Of a DNA stretch of 64,000 nt, positions 54,376 through 63,529 are shown piece by piece. Source of the DNA: Phocaeicola salanitronis DSM 18170 (lineage in GTDB: Bacteria; Bacteroidota; Bacteroidia; Bacteroidales; Bacteroidaceae); the NCBI RefSeq assembly GCF_000190575.1, contig NC_015164.1:2170001-2234000 (forward strand). Direction: 5' to 3'. Each line of letters opens with the position of its first letter. Within the stretch, counting starts at the first letter, position 1. Position numbers and translations under genes: made by a program. The notes below the pieces were generated by a model. It was not told where the DNA came from, ran no database searches, and saw only the letters and a list, made by a program, of their open reading frames with translations.

Positions 54376-57300
54376 TTATTCGTACTTACTGGGCGACACG
54401 CCATAATGTTTTTTAAAGACCGTACTGAAATATTTGGCATCCATGAAACCGACTCTCTCCGCGACCTCTTGTACGGGGATCTGTTGATGAAGCAATTTAG
54501 CGGCTTCGGCCAATCGGATGGTCCGTATAAATTCAATCGGACTTTGTCCGGTCAATGATTTCAGTTTTCCATAATATAAGGTACGGCTCATAGCAAATTC
54601 CCGGCATAATTCCGCCACATTGAATTCAGCGTTGCTCATGTGTTCCTTTATATATAAAGCTGATTTTTTCAGGAACTCCTGATCCATTGGAGTAAGTGGA
54701 ATTTCTTCTGCATTTTTCTCCGAAGTTTCATTTGCCGAAGATTGTGCAAGAATGTTCCGGTACATGGCTTGCCGGTTCAGCAAGATGCTTTTCAGTTTCA
54801 TTTTCAATACATCTGTATCGAAAGGCTTGATCAAATAATCATCAGCCCCGCTTTCTAACCCTTGTATTATGGCATCCTTTTCCGTGCGTGCGGTCAAGAG
54901 AATAACAGGGATGTGTGAAGCCGTGAAATCTGATTTCAGTTTTTTGCATAATTCATCACCTTGCATGCCCGGAAGCATCACATCGGATATAATCATATCG
55001 GCACTTTGTTTGTCCAAGTAGGCCAGTGCCGATTCACTATCCGGAAAGCCTATTACATGATACTCTTCCTTGAATACCGTAGTCAGATAAAAGCGTAATT
55101 CGTCATTATCATCTATCAAGAGAAGCGTTTTATGCGCTTTATTTTCAGGTTCTGCAGAAAATGTTTCATCCGGACGGCTTATCGCAGGATATTCCTTATC
55201 CATATCCGTATCCAACCGTTGGGGCGCAATGTATTTAGCCAAATGCACAAAACCTTTTTTCAGAACCACTCTAAATACCGTTCCCTTGTTTTCGGTACTG
55301 ACATACGAAATATTCCCTTTGTGCATATGTACCAGCCTTTGGGTAAGCAACAAGCCTAACCCGCTTCCGGTTTCTTTTGAATTGACAGCATTGGAAGCAC
55401 GGTAGAAATTAGAGAACAAATGCTTTTGCGCTTTTTGTGGAATTCCGATGCCCGTATCTTCAACTTCTATTTGCACATTCTTTTCCGATTCAGTCAAGCG
55501 TATCTTTACGCTTCCTCCTTCAGGGGTATATTTTACGGCATTGGATAACAGATTATCAAGTATTTTATTCATCTTTTCTTTGTCATACCACAAATATACC
55601 GGCACCTCTTTTGTTTCCAATGAAAATGAAAGTCCTTTCTTTTCACATAAAGGCTGGAATTCGAGGTATTTGGTATGCAAGTAATCAGTCAAGTCGTATT
55701 TCATGACATGCAGGCTCTTGCTATTATCGAATTTCTGGAAATCAAGCAACTGATTGATAAGCCTGAACAAGCGGTCGGTATTGCGTATGGCAATATTCAA
55801 GAAATTGTTTCCTTGCTCAGACAGCCCTTTCTCCCGTTTCAACTCCGATAAAGGAGCCATAATCAAGGTAATCGGCGTGCGTATATCATGTGCCGTATTG
55901 ACAAAGAAATCGATTTTCTCGGCAAAGTGTTTCCGGGCAATCCGGTTTGCAAAATATCTCCATGTGAACCATACAAAACCTAACATGAGCAAGCCATATA
56001 CAAACCAGGCATACGGTGTATTCCAATAAGGCTGGGCGATGCGGATGTGAAGAGAGCGCGTATCTAATACATTGCCCGTATTCTGGCTGATGCCTTTCAC
56101 GGTAAAGTTGTAATCACCGGGCGGAATATTGGTATAACGGATTTGTTGCACCCTGTCCGGCAGGCTCCAAACTTCATCCATTCCTTCCATCTTATAGGAG
56201 TACAGGATGTCTTCCTGATTAGCGAAATTCACCGAGGCGAAGGATATGACGAAAGCGTTTTCATCGTAAGCCAAATCCAGCACCTTTCCGGTATTCAGCA
56301 TTGCAGTATATTGCCTTGCCCGTTCAGGAGACTGATGCCGGGCGTTCTTTATCATTTCGAACGAAGCAAAATACAAAGGAGCCGCGTAAGGCTTGTTTTC
56401 AATGTCGGATGCACGGAAGAGAAAAGCCCCGCCTGCACTTCCATGCGCAAAAATCCCATTGTTCAGTTTGGAGAATGAAAACCGGCTGATATCCTTTATG
56501 TCTGGGTCGAAAAGACCGATTCGGAAGATTTTAGCGTTTTCCTTACCTCCGTCCACAATGTAAGCCAAACCTTTGCTGGTAGCAATCCATAGCCTTCCTT
56601 TCTCGTCCAGTAAGGTTCCATGAACTTCGTTGGAAGGAAGTCCGTCGCGCGTGGAATAATTGATGGCTTTTTGCGTCTTGAGGTCAAACAAGTTCAGCCC
56701 TCCTCCATTCGTGCTTAGCCACACTCTTCCACCGGGGGCGAATGTCATGCTTTGAACGAATACATTGCTATTGACTCCGGCATCGGTCAGGTCATAGAAG
56801 AAATGCGAAACCTTTCCCGTGCTTTTCTCCACCAGATAAAAGCCGGTATGGGTAGCAGCGGCTATGGTATCCGCATTGACCACTTCCAACGAGTTAAGCA
56901 GCTCGATTTCATCGTAATAAACACAAGCCCCCGTTTGAGGATTATAGCGCATCAAGGCTCCGTAGATGCCTCCCAGCCATAATTCACCATCCGGATCACA
57001 AACTATGGAATAGATGTAATCGGTGGAAAGCACCTGATTTTTCTTTTGTGAATACCATTGATACCCTTCGTCTTGTATATTGATGCGATAAAGCCCACAC
57101 CCGTATCCTCCAGCCCAGATATGCCCTTTCTTATCATTACAAAGGGTCAGGAATATTTGCCCTTCGAAGAAACGGTGCCATTTCCCCGTTCTCTTTTTAA
57201 GGACGCTTATACCGCTATTGGTCGCAAACCAAAGGTTTCCTTCTTCGTCCTCCAATATCCGGTTCACATTATTGTTGCATAAGGAATTCGGATTATTTTC

Positions 57301-58353
57301 GACATGGAAGACATGCTGATAAGGGAATCTTTTCGGGACGAAATAATGAACGCCCGAGCCATAAGTCCCAATCCACAGATTGCCCGCACGGTCATTATAG
57401 ATGCAATAAACCCCGTTGTCTTCCAACAAGCCACGGGGCTGCTCCGAATACAATACATGCCGCACTTCCCTCCCGTTCCGGTTCACTTGGTAGACGCCTT
57501 TCCCGTCGAAGCCGACCAGCAGGGTGGAGTCCGCATATTCGATAATCGACCGGCACGGATAGTGCGGAAGGGAGGCTATGGCTTGAGTGTGCCGTAAAAC
57601 TGAGCGGTTCAAATCGTACACGTATATGCCTGCATCGAACGTGCCTATCAAAAGCAATGCCCTTTGTTGCCAAATCGATAAGTCTTGTCGGTCTAAATAA
57701 AGGGTCAAAACGTGAGGTCCGGCGAACAGGAGTTGTATCTCTTTGGTGGAAAGGTCGTATTTGTACACGCCCTTAATGGTGGCCGCATAGATGTTTCCTT
57801 TGTATTCCAAAGCCGAGTTGGTTTGGATGCCTTCTAAAATAGTCCCGATTCCTTCTTTAGCGTTATACCTGTATAACGCGAGCGATTCTGATATCCAGAA
57901 TGTCCCTTGCCCGTCTATGTACACGTGATTGATAAAAAGGTATTTGCCGGATAATTTCGCTAAGTCGGCTTGTAATTCAAAACAATCGAAAAGTGTATTG
58001 TACTGATAGATTTTCCCCGATGAAGCACATGCCCAAATGTTCCCCTTCGCATCTTGTAAAATATAAAATTGCAACCGTCCTTCGGCTATGATGTCGTTTT
58101 CGTATAAAGAATATTGCTTTACCGTTTTCCCGTTGAAACGGTCTACACCCGCCCGAGTGCCTATCCAGATAAATCCGTTTTCATCTTCCAAAATTGAAGT
58201 GACCTGACTGTTTCCCAAGCCTTCGCCAACACTCAAGGAATGACATGAATACAATTGTTGAAACTCATCCCTTTGCCCGATATCTCCATAGGCGGAATGC
58301 GGGAAGAAGATACAGTATATCAACGCGACAAGCAGTATAGGACTTTTTCTCAT
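54376..58353 (-). CDS. Hybrid two-component system regulator of the PUL
   Basis: Single 1325-residue protein that joins sensor, kinase and DNA-binding parts. In order: signal peptide, two-component-regulator beta-propeller repeats (about 40-700; repeated NGVYCIYNDRAGNLWIGT-type units), Y_Y_Y domain (to about 780, YTNIPPGDYNFTVKG), one membrane helix (about 785-805), histidine kinase with the phospho-acceptor His in NTAHDIRTPITL (near 820), ATPase with the GTGIGIPQ-like DTGIGIPQ and GSGLGLLL loops, receiver domain starting LLLIDDNDE near 1078, and an AraC DNA-binding domain at the end (VAERVGFMDAKYFSTVF). It should activate the PUL genes downstream when its propeller binds a sugar. Confidence 0.96.
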   Translation of the reverse strand: MRKSPILLVALIYCIFFPHSAYGDIGQRDEFQQLYSCHSLSVGEGLGNSQVTSILEDENGFIWIGTRAGVDRFNGKTVKQYSLYENDIIAEGRLQFYILQDAKGNIWACASSGKIYQYNTLFDCFELQADLAKLSGKYLFINHVYIDGQGTFWISESLALYRYNAKEGIGTILEGIQTNSALEYKGNIYAATIKGVYKYDLSTKEIQLLFAGPHVLTLYLDRQDLSIWQQRALLLIGTFDAGIYVYDLNRSVLRHTQAIASLPHYPCRSIIEYADSTLLVGFDGKGVYQVNRNGREVRHVLYSEQPRGLLEDNGVYCIYNDRAGNLWIGTYGSGVHYFVPKRFPYQHVFHVENNPNSLCNNNVNRILEDEEGNLWFATNSGISVLKKRTGKWHRFFEGQIFLTLCNDKKGHIWAGGYGCGLYRINIQDEGYQWYSQKKNQVLSTDYIYSIVCDPDGELWLGGIYGALMRYNPQTGACVYYDEIELLNSLEVVNADTIAAATHTGFYLVEKSTGKVSHFFYDLTDAGVNSNVFVQSMTFAPGGRVWLSTNGGGLNLFDLKTQKAINYSTRDGLPSNEVHGTLLDEKGRLWIATSKGLAYIVDGGKENAKIFRIGLFDPDIKDISRFSFSKLNNGIFAHGSAGGAFLFRASDIENKPYAAPLYFASFEMIKNARHQSPERARQYTAMLNTGKVLDLAYDENAFVISFASVNFANQEDILYSYKMEGMDEVWSLPDRVQQIRYTNIPPGDYNFTVKGISQNTGNVLDTRSLHIRIAQPYWNTPYAWFVYGLLMLGFVWFTWRYFANRIARKHFAEKIDFFVNTAHDIRTPITLIMAPLSELKREKGLSEQGNNFLNIAIRNTDRLFRLINQLLDFQKFDNSKSLHVMKYDLTDYLHTKYLEFQPLCEKKGLSFSLETKEVPVYLWYDKEKMNKILDNLLSNAVKYTPEGGSVKIRLTESEKNVQIEVEDTGIGIPQKAQKHLFSNFYRASNAVNSKETGSGLGLLLTQRLVHMHKGNISYVSTENKGTVFRVVLKKGFVHLAKYIAPQRLDTDMDKEYPAISRPDETFSAEPENKAHKTLLLIDDNDELRFYLTTVFKEEYHVIGFPDSESALAYLDKQSADMIISDVMLPGMQGDELCKKLKSDFTASHIPVILLTARTEKDAIIQGLESGADDYLIKPFDTDVLKMKLKSILLNRQAMYRNILAQSSANETSEKNAEEIPLTPMDQEFLKKSALYIKEHMSNAEFNVAELCREFAMSRTLYYGKLKSLTGQSPIEFIRTIRLAEAAKLLHQQIPVQEVAERVGFMDAKYFSTVFKKHYGVSPSKYE

Positions 58354-58388
58354 AACAAAGGTTTATGTAATACCTGTGTAAAACTTTG

Positions 58389-58396
58389 CAAAGATA
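58389..58396 (-). promoter_or_regulatory. -7 box of the hybrid regulator gene
   Basis: TATCTTTG on the minus strand, 36 bases before the start at 58353. Confidence 0.45.
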
Positions 58397-58457
58397 AGAA
58401 AAAAATCCAAATTATTCAATAGGATATGCAAGATTGTATAAGCCCGGTTCCATGACG

Positions 58458-58534
58458 CATATAGTTGCGTGCCGCATTGCATATAGCTGCATCCAGCCTT
58501 TCATCTATTTGAAAAGCCCGCTGCAGCTATATGC
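58458..58534. repeat. Three-arm GCATATAG palindrome between dgt and the regulator gene
   Basis: GCATATAGCTGCA (58479-58491) pairs perfectly with TGCAGCTATATGC (58522-58534); a third, imperfect arm GCATATAGTTGC precedes at 58458. No T-run follows on either strand, so it is not a typical terminator. Confidence 0.65.
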
Positions 58535-58540
58535 TCCGGA

Positions 58541-59875
58541 CTATACCGCCGGAAGGCTGTTCCCGTTTATCTTGCGGTACAAGTCCAGGGCATAGACATC
58601 GGTCATGCCGGAGATATAGTCCAGCACCGCCTGTATCTTGCCGTAAAGCGTAGGGGCCTGCATATCGTACTGGTGCGACACACGGTTTATCAGGAGCTGG
58701 GAATAGGCCTTATGCGGATAGCGGACGGCTTCTATCATCAGGTCGACCAGGGTGGTTATGACCTGATAACCCGCCAGCTCGATGTCGAGCACATCCTTGG
58801 CGCAATAGATTTTAGCGAATGCCGTATCCGAGCATTTCCGGTAAGCGTCCCTTACGGGCTGGGCTATCTGCTTGATGAGCGGGCCTTGGAAGGTGCCCGA
58901 AAGGATTTCCTCTTCGTGCTCTACAAACGTTTCCACACAGGCCTTGGTGAGCACACCGATGGCGGAAGAGCGCAGGTAGGCTATCTGCTCGTTGGTGTCG
59001 GTCACCAGCCGGCAAATCTTACGGATGCGCTCCAGGCGTTCTTCGGGGAAGAAACAAGCGTAGAGTTCTTTCGTCTCTTGCGAGGTGAGGATTTTCAGCT
59101 TATGCGCGTCTTCGATGTCCATCATCTGGTAACAGATATCATCGGCGGCTTCTACCAGGTAGACCAACGGGTGGCGCGCATAGCGCACCGGCTCCCCTTC
59201 CCCGCTCAAGCGGGTAATGCCCAGCTCCCGGGCTATCCGTTCGTAATCGTCCTGCTCGCTCAGGAAGAAGCCGAACTTCTGCTTGCCTCCCGCCAGTTGG
59301 GACGAGAAAGGGTATTTCACGATGGATGCCAGCGTGGAGTAGGTCAGCACGAATCCGCCCGGACGCCTTCCCCTGAACTGGTGTGTCAGGAGCCGGAAGG
59401 CGTTGGCATTGCCTTCGAAGTGGGTCAGGTCTTCCCATTCGGCAGGGCTTAGCAGGGATTTTAATGCCTGCCCTTTGCCTTCCGAGAAATAGGTGCCGAT
59501 TGCCTTTTCGCCCGAATGCCCGAAAGGAGGGTTCCCCATGTCGTGCGCCAGGCAGGCGGCAGATACAATGGCTCCGATTTCGGACAGGTGCGAACCCGCA
59601 AGCCCGGGATGCTTCTGCAGGAGCAGGCGTGCGGCATCATTCCCCAAAGAGCGTCCCACGCACGACACTTCCAAGCTATGCGTCAGACGGTTGTGCACGA
59701 ATATGCTTCCGGGAAGCGGAAACACCTGCGTCTTGTTCTGGAGGCGGCGGAACGGAGAAGAGAAAATCAGGCGGTCGTAATCGCGCTGGAATTCCGTCCG
59801 GTCTTCTTTCCGCACCTCGTGCAAGGATTCCAGCCCGAAGCGTTTATTTGATATCAATTGGTTCCAGTTCATCAT
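58541..59875 (-). CDS. dgt: Deoxyguanosinetriphosphate triphosphohydrolase (dGTPase family)
   Basis: HD-domain enzyme that removes triphosphate from dGTP (or other dNTPs), tuning nucleotide pools. The 444-residue protein carries the family motifs: FQRDYDRLIFSSPFRRLQNKT, the first metal His in NRLTHSLEVS, the HD pair in ACLAHDMGNPPFGHSGE, and a later metal Asp in VYLVEAADDICY. Start MMNWNQL or the second Met (59872). A -7 box TACATTTG is at 59916-59909 on the minus strand. Divergent from dut with only a repeat between, so two nucleotide-pool genes share this promoter region. Confidence 0.92.
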   Translation of the reverse strand: MMNWNQLISNKRFGLESLHEVRKEDRTEFQRDYDRLIFSSPFRRLQNKTQVFPLPGSIFVHNRLTHSLEVSCVGRSLGNDAARLLLQKHPGLAGSHLSEIGAIVSAACLAHDMGNPPFGHSGEKAIGTYFSEGKGQALKSLLSPAEWEDLTHFEGNANAFRLLTHQFRGRRPGGFVLTYSTLASIVKYPFSSQLAGGKQKFGFFLSEQDDYERIARELGITRLSGEGEPVRYARHPLVYLVEAADDICYQMMDIEDAHKLKILTSQETKELYACFFPEERLERIRKICRLVTDTNEQIAYLRSSAIGVLTKACVETFVEHEEEILSGTFQGPLIKQIAQPVRDAYRKCSDTAFAKIYCAKDVLDIELAGYQVITTLVDLMIEAVRYPHKAYSQLLINRVSHQYDMQAPTLYGKIQAVLDYISGMTDVYALDLYRKINGNSLPAV

Positions 59876-59990
59876 ATTTTCTTGTTCTCAGATAAAAAAA
59901 CAGACATGCAAATGTATAAAAGTTTCGATAAAAAATGGTAAACGCATGCATAAATCCTACGAAATATGTATTTTCGCAGATGAATTTATA

Positions 59991-60184
59991 GTAAAACAAA
60001 ATTGGTTTGCGAAAAATATCGGATGTATTGTCATCCTGAACGAATGTGAAGGATCTCGTGTACATCCACGTGACGCATCCGAGATGCTTCACTGCGTTAC
60101 CAATGACGAATTTACAATTTGTCATAATCGAATGGATTTTCCGCAGGAAATAGGCACTCAGCATGACAAATGATTTTTCGCAAA
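59991..60184. repeat. Family C inverted-repeat element, copy C2
   Basis: Mirror copy of C1: ends GTAAAACAAAATTGGTTTGC and GATTTTTCGCAAA, core CATCCTGAACGAATGTGAAG. It carries about 55 extra bases near the right side compared with C1. Fills most of the dgt-dut spacer and ends 18 bases before the dut ATG. Confidence 0.75.
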
Positions 60185-60202
60185 AAAACTTAAAAACTTA
60201 CA

Positions 60203-60637
60203 ATGAAGATACAGATTATCAATAAGTCGAAGCACGCGCTTCCGTGCTATGCCACTTCCTGTTCGGCAGGAATGGATTTGCGTGCCAACCTGGACGAGCC
60301 TATCGTGTTGAAACCTTTGCAGCGTTGCCTGGTGCCTACGGGGCTGTATATCGCTTTGCCCGAAGGCTACGAGGCGCAGATACGTCCGCGCAGCGGATTG
60401 GCGCTGAAGAAAGGGATTACCCTGCTGAACACCCCCGGCACGATTGATGCCGACTATCGGGGGGAAATCGGGGTCATCCTGGTCAACCTCTCTACCGAAG
60501 ACTTTACGGTAGAAGACGGAGAGCGCATCGCCCAAATGGTGATAGCACGCTATGAGCAGGCGGAGTGGCAAGAAGTGGAAGTATTGGACGAAACCGAACG
60601 CGGTGAAGGCGGCTTCGGGCATACGGGAACGAAATGA
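60203..60637 (+). CDS. dut: dUTP diphosphatase
   Basis: Trimeric all-beta enzyme that turns dUTP into dUMP, keeping uracil out of DNA and feeding thymidylate synthesis. The 144 residues hold all five motifs: SAGMDLRAN (1), [10 protein letters not shown] (3 region, RPRSGLA), [18 protein letters not shown] (with the catalytic Asp), [11 protein letters not shown] (4) and the C-terminal arm [12 protein letters not shown] (5) which closes over the active site. No frame change or loss. It is the first gene of the final plus-strand group, 277 bases before the TPR lipoprotein gene. Confidence 0.97.
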   Translation: MKIQIINKSKHALPCYATSCSAGMDLRANLDEPIVLKPLQRCLVPTGLYIALPEGYEAQIRPRSGLALKKGITLLNTPGTIDADYRGEIGVILVNLSTEDFTVEDGERIAQMVIARYEQAEWQEVEVLDETERGEGGFGHTGTK

Positions 60638-60702
60638 ATGAAGAATCGCGCCGCATGGGATTCTTCCTCTTTAATTAAGTAAGTATGCAAAATGAAATGA
60701 TA

Positions 60703-60870
60703 TTATCAGAAACACAGATTTTCGCAGATTAGCGCAGATTATTGTAATTTACGATTTGACAATTTACTATCTACTATTTGAGCATTAAATCGTACTTCGT
60801 AAATCGAAAAATAGTAAATTAAAAGAATCCGCGAAAATCTGCGTTAATCTGCGTTTCTGAGCTGACACAT
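60703..60870. repeat. Family D inverted-repeat element, copy D2
   Basis: Left end TCAGAAACACAGATTTTCGC, right end GCGTTAATCTGCGTTTCTGA with CTGACACAT outside. Inside lies another imperfect inverted pair (AATTTACGATTTGACAATTT / TCGTAAATCG). Lies between dut and the TPR gene. Nothing else in this 277-base gap. Confidence 0.8.
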
Positions 60871-60914
60871 TATATAAACTAATTCTCAACATCTACTTAA
60901 GAAAAGACAGAACA

Positions 60915-62696
60915 ATGAGAAAACTAATTTATATCGTATCGGTGGGTGTGCTGATGACGCTTGCGGCATGCGGAACGGCAGGGAAGCAGGCAAGGAAGAA
61001 GCAGGCAGAGCCGGAGCAGGTTTCTTTAAGCTTAGAGGAACGCCGGAAGTTTGATTATTTTTTCCTGGAAGCCGTGCGGATGAAAGAAAAAGGGCAATAC
61101 GATGCCGCCTACGAGCTTTATAAGCACTGCCTGGATATCAATCCGGCTTCGGGAGCCGCTCTGTATGAAATTTCCCAGTTCTATATGTACCTGGGACAGG
61201 AAGCGAAAGGCGAAGAAGCGTTAAAGCAAGCCATCCGCTCGGACAAGTCTAACTTCTGGTACAAGCAAACGCTGGCTTCTTATTATGAGCAAAAGCGGAA
61301 CATGCCGAAAGCCATTTCCGTTTACGAAAACATGGCAGAGCAGTTCCCTTCCCGGCTGGAGCCTTTGATGTCGTTGGTAGACCTGTACAACCGGACCAAG
61401 AGCTATCAAAACGTCATTACGGTCTTGAACCGGCTGGAAGAGCTGGACGGGAAATCGGAACAAATCAGCATGGAGAAATTCCGGATGTATCTGCTGATGG
61501 GCAAGCAAGACAGCGCCTTTATCGAAATAGAAAACCTCTCGAAAGAATATCCCTACGACTTGCGCTATCAGAACATCTTAGGCGATGTGTATCTGAACAA
61601 CGGGAAGTATCCGGAAGCATTAGCCACTTACCAGCATATATTAAAGGAAGAACCCCATTACGCTCCGGCGGTGCTCTCCATGGCTTCGTATTACCAGAAA
61701 ACAGGCCAGGACAGCCTGTACCAACTCCAGCTGGACACGATTCTGATGAACGACAATGTCTTGTCGGACACGAAAATGGAGCTTATGCGCCAAAATATCC
61801 TGCAATCGGAACAAACCACGAAAGACAGCACGCAAATCGTGGCATTGTTCAAACGTATCCTGGCACGTCCCCAACAGAACGCGGACTTGGCAATGCTGTG
61901 CGCCCAATACATGATTACCAAGAACATGAAGGAAGAATCGGTGCCGGTATTGGAGCAAGTGCTTTCCTTAGACCCCGAAAACAAGCCCGCCTACCTGCAA
62001 TTGTTGAGTTATGCGATACAAGACAATGACTTGGACAAGGTGATACAGATTGCCACCTCTGCCTTAGAATATCATCCGGACGCACTGGAGTTTTATTATT
62101 ATTGCGGCATCGCCCATTACCAGAAAGAAGAAACCGACAAGGCGCTGGAAGTATTCACCCGCGGAGTAAGGCAGATAAACGAGAAGAGCGACAAGCAGAT
62201 AGCTTCCGATTTTTATGCCATACTGGGAGACATCTATCATCAGAAAGGAAGGGCAGAGGAATCTTATGCGGCATACGACTCTTCGCTGGTTTATAACCCG
62301 GACAACATCGGGACGCTGAACAATTACGCGTATTTCCTTTCCATCGACAAGAAGCAACTGGATAAAGCCGAAGAGATGAGCTACCGCACGGTAAAGGCGG
62401 AACCGGAAAACAAAACATACCTGGACACGTATGCCTGGATTCTTTTCGAGAAAGGCCGGTATACGGAGGCACGCATTTACATCGAGCAAGCCTTGCGGAA
62501 CGGAGGAGACAAGAGCCGGGTCATCGTAGAGCATTGCGGTGACATCTACTATATGTTGGGCGAAAAAGACAAGGCACTGGAATACTGGGAAAAAGCCGAT
62601 GCCATGAAGGAAACGGAAGAAGGCGAGACTCCGCCTACGGAAGAAGAAATCAAGCGGCTGAAACAGAAGATTAAGTTGAAAAAATACATAGAATGA
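60915..62696 (+). CDS. TPR-repeat lipoprotein
   Basis: Exported lipoprotein of 593 residues; lipobox LMTLAACGTAG puts the lipid on Cys19. The rest is a string of tetratricopeptide repeats (about 50-560; examples GQYDAAYELYKHCLDINPAS and GRAEESYAAYDSSLVYNPDN) and an acidic end. It is expected to serve as a scaffold in the periplasm or at the outer membrane. The stop codon overlaps the start of the DUF4292 gene (ATGATG with TGA), indicating translational coupling, and the third gene overlaps in the same way, so the three products probably act together. Confidence 0.85.
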   Translation: MRKLIYIVSVGVLMTLAACGTAGKQARKKQAEPEQVSLSLEERRKFDYFFLEAVRMKEKGQYDAAYELYKHCLDINPASGAALYEISQFYMYLGQEAKGEEALKQAIRSDKSNFWYKQTLASYYEQKRNMPKAISVYENMAEQFPSRLEPLMSLVDLYNRTKSYQNVITVLNRLEELDGKSEQISMEKFRMYLLMGKQDSAFIEIENLSKEYPYDLRYQNILGDVYLNNGKYPEALATYQHILKEEPHYAPAVLSMASYYQKTGQDSLYQLQLDTILMNDNVLSDTKMELMRQNILQSEQTTKDSTQIVALFKRILARPQQNADLAMLCAQYMITKNMKEESVPVLEQVLSLDPENKPAYLQLLSYAIQDNDLDKVIQIATSALEYHPDALEFYYYCGIAHYQKEETDKALEVFTRGVRQINEKSDKQIASDFYAILGDIYHQKGRAEESYAAYDSSLVYNPDNIGTLNNYAYFLSIDKKQLDKAEEMSYRTVKAEPENKTYLDTYAWILFEKGRYTEARIYIEQALRNGGDKSRVIVEHCGDIYYMLGEKDKALEYWEKADAMKETEEGETPPTEEEIKRLKQKIKLKKYIE

Positions 62697-63529
62697 TGGC
62701 TGGAAAAGTGAAATACCTATACATGATACTCATCGTGCTTCTCACGGCATCGTGTTCTTCTTCGCGCAAAGCCGCCAAGGCACCGATGATTGGAGGGCTG
62801 ACCGGAGAGGCCTATATAGAAAAGGTAATCGAACAGGTTCCCGCATGGCAAAGCCTGAGCGGGAAGGTGGCTTTAGACCTGTCGCTGGGCGATGGGAAAC
62901 ATGCCGAAGTAAACGCGACGCTGCGCCTGAAACGGGGAGAATCCATCCAATTGTCCGTAGCTCCCTTCTTGGGCATCGAAGTCGCCCGGATAGAAATCTC
63001 GCCCGACGGCTTGGTGGCGCTCGACCGGCTGAACAAGCGTTACATACAGGTTCCGTTCGAAGAGATAAACCGCTGGGCACGTACAGACCTGAGCTTTGCG
63101 GTGCTTCAGTCTTTGTTCTTGAATGAACTGTTCGTGCCGGACAAAGCGCAAGTGGACTTGAACGACGCAAGCCGTTTCCGCCTTTCGTTGGAGGGGGAGC
63201 GTGCGATGCTGGAAACCGAAGGAACACATCGGTTGACTTACCGTTTTTTCACATCCGCCGAGCAAGGCTGGCTGCAGGAAAGCCGGATAGGCGTATCGGG
63301 CACTCCATACGCCTTGCAATGGAAATACGATGCGTTCCGGCAAATAGAACAACGTTTTTTCCCGGAAAAGATGCGGCTTTCCATCGAAGGCACAAGCAAG
63401 CCTTTGGCACTGAACATGGATTTTTCGCGGCTGAGTGTAGGCGGCGACTGGAAAGCCCGTACGGAGATACCGGCTAAATATACGCGTGTAGAAGTGGAAG
63501 ATTTATTGAAAATGTTGCAGAACGAATGA
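62693..63529 (+). CDS. DUF4292 lipoprotein, LolB-like fold suspected
   Basis: Exported lipoprotein of 278 residues (MMAGKVKYLYMILIVLLTASC; Cys21). The mature protein is a run of beta strands with the segment WQSLSGKVALDLSLGDGKH and SVAPFLGIEVARIEISPDG, which are DUF4292 hallmarks. This family is thought to have the open half-barrel of LolA/LolB, the carriers that place lipoproteins in the outer membrane; this is family-level inference. Start overlaps the TPR stop by four bases, and its own stop overlaps the start of the EnvC-like gene (ATGA), so the three genes form a tight operon. Confidence 0.8.
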   Translation: MMAGKVKYLYMILIVLLTASCSSSRKAAKAPMIGGLTGEAYIEKVIEQVPAWQSLSGKVALDLSLGDGKHAEVNATLRLKRGESIQLSVAPFLGIEVARIEISPDGLVALDRLNKRYIQVPFEEINRWARTDLSFAVLQSLFLNELFVPDKAQVDLNDASRFRLSLEGERAMLETEGTHRLTYRFFTSAEQGWLQESRIGVSGTPYALQWKYDAFRQIEQRFFPEKMRLSIEGTSKPLALNMDFSRLSVGGDWKARTEIPAKYTRVEVEDLLKMLQNE

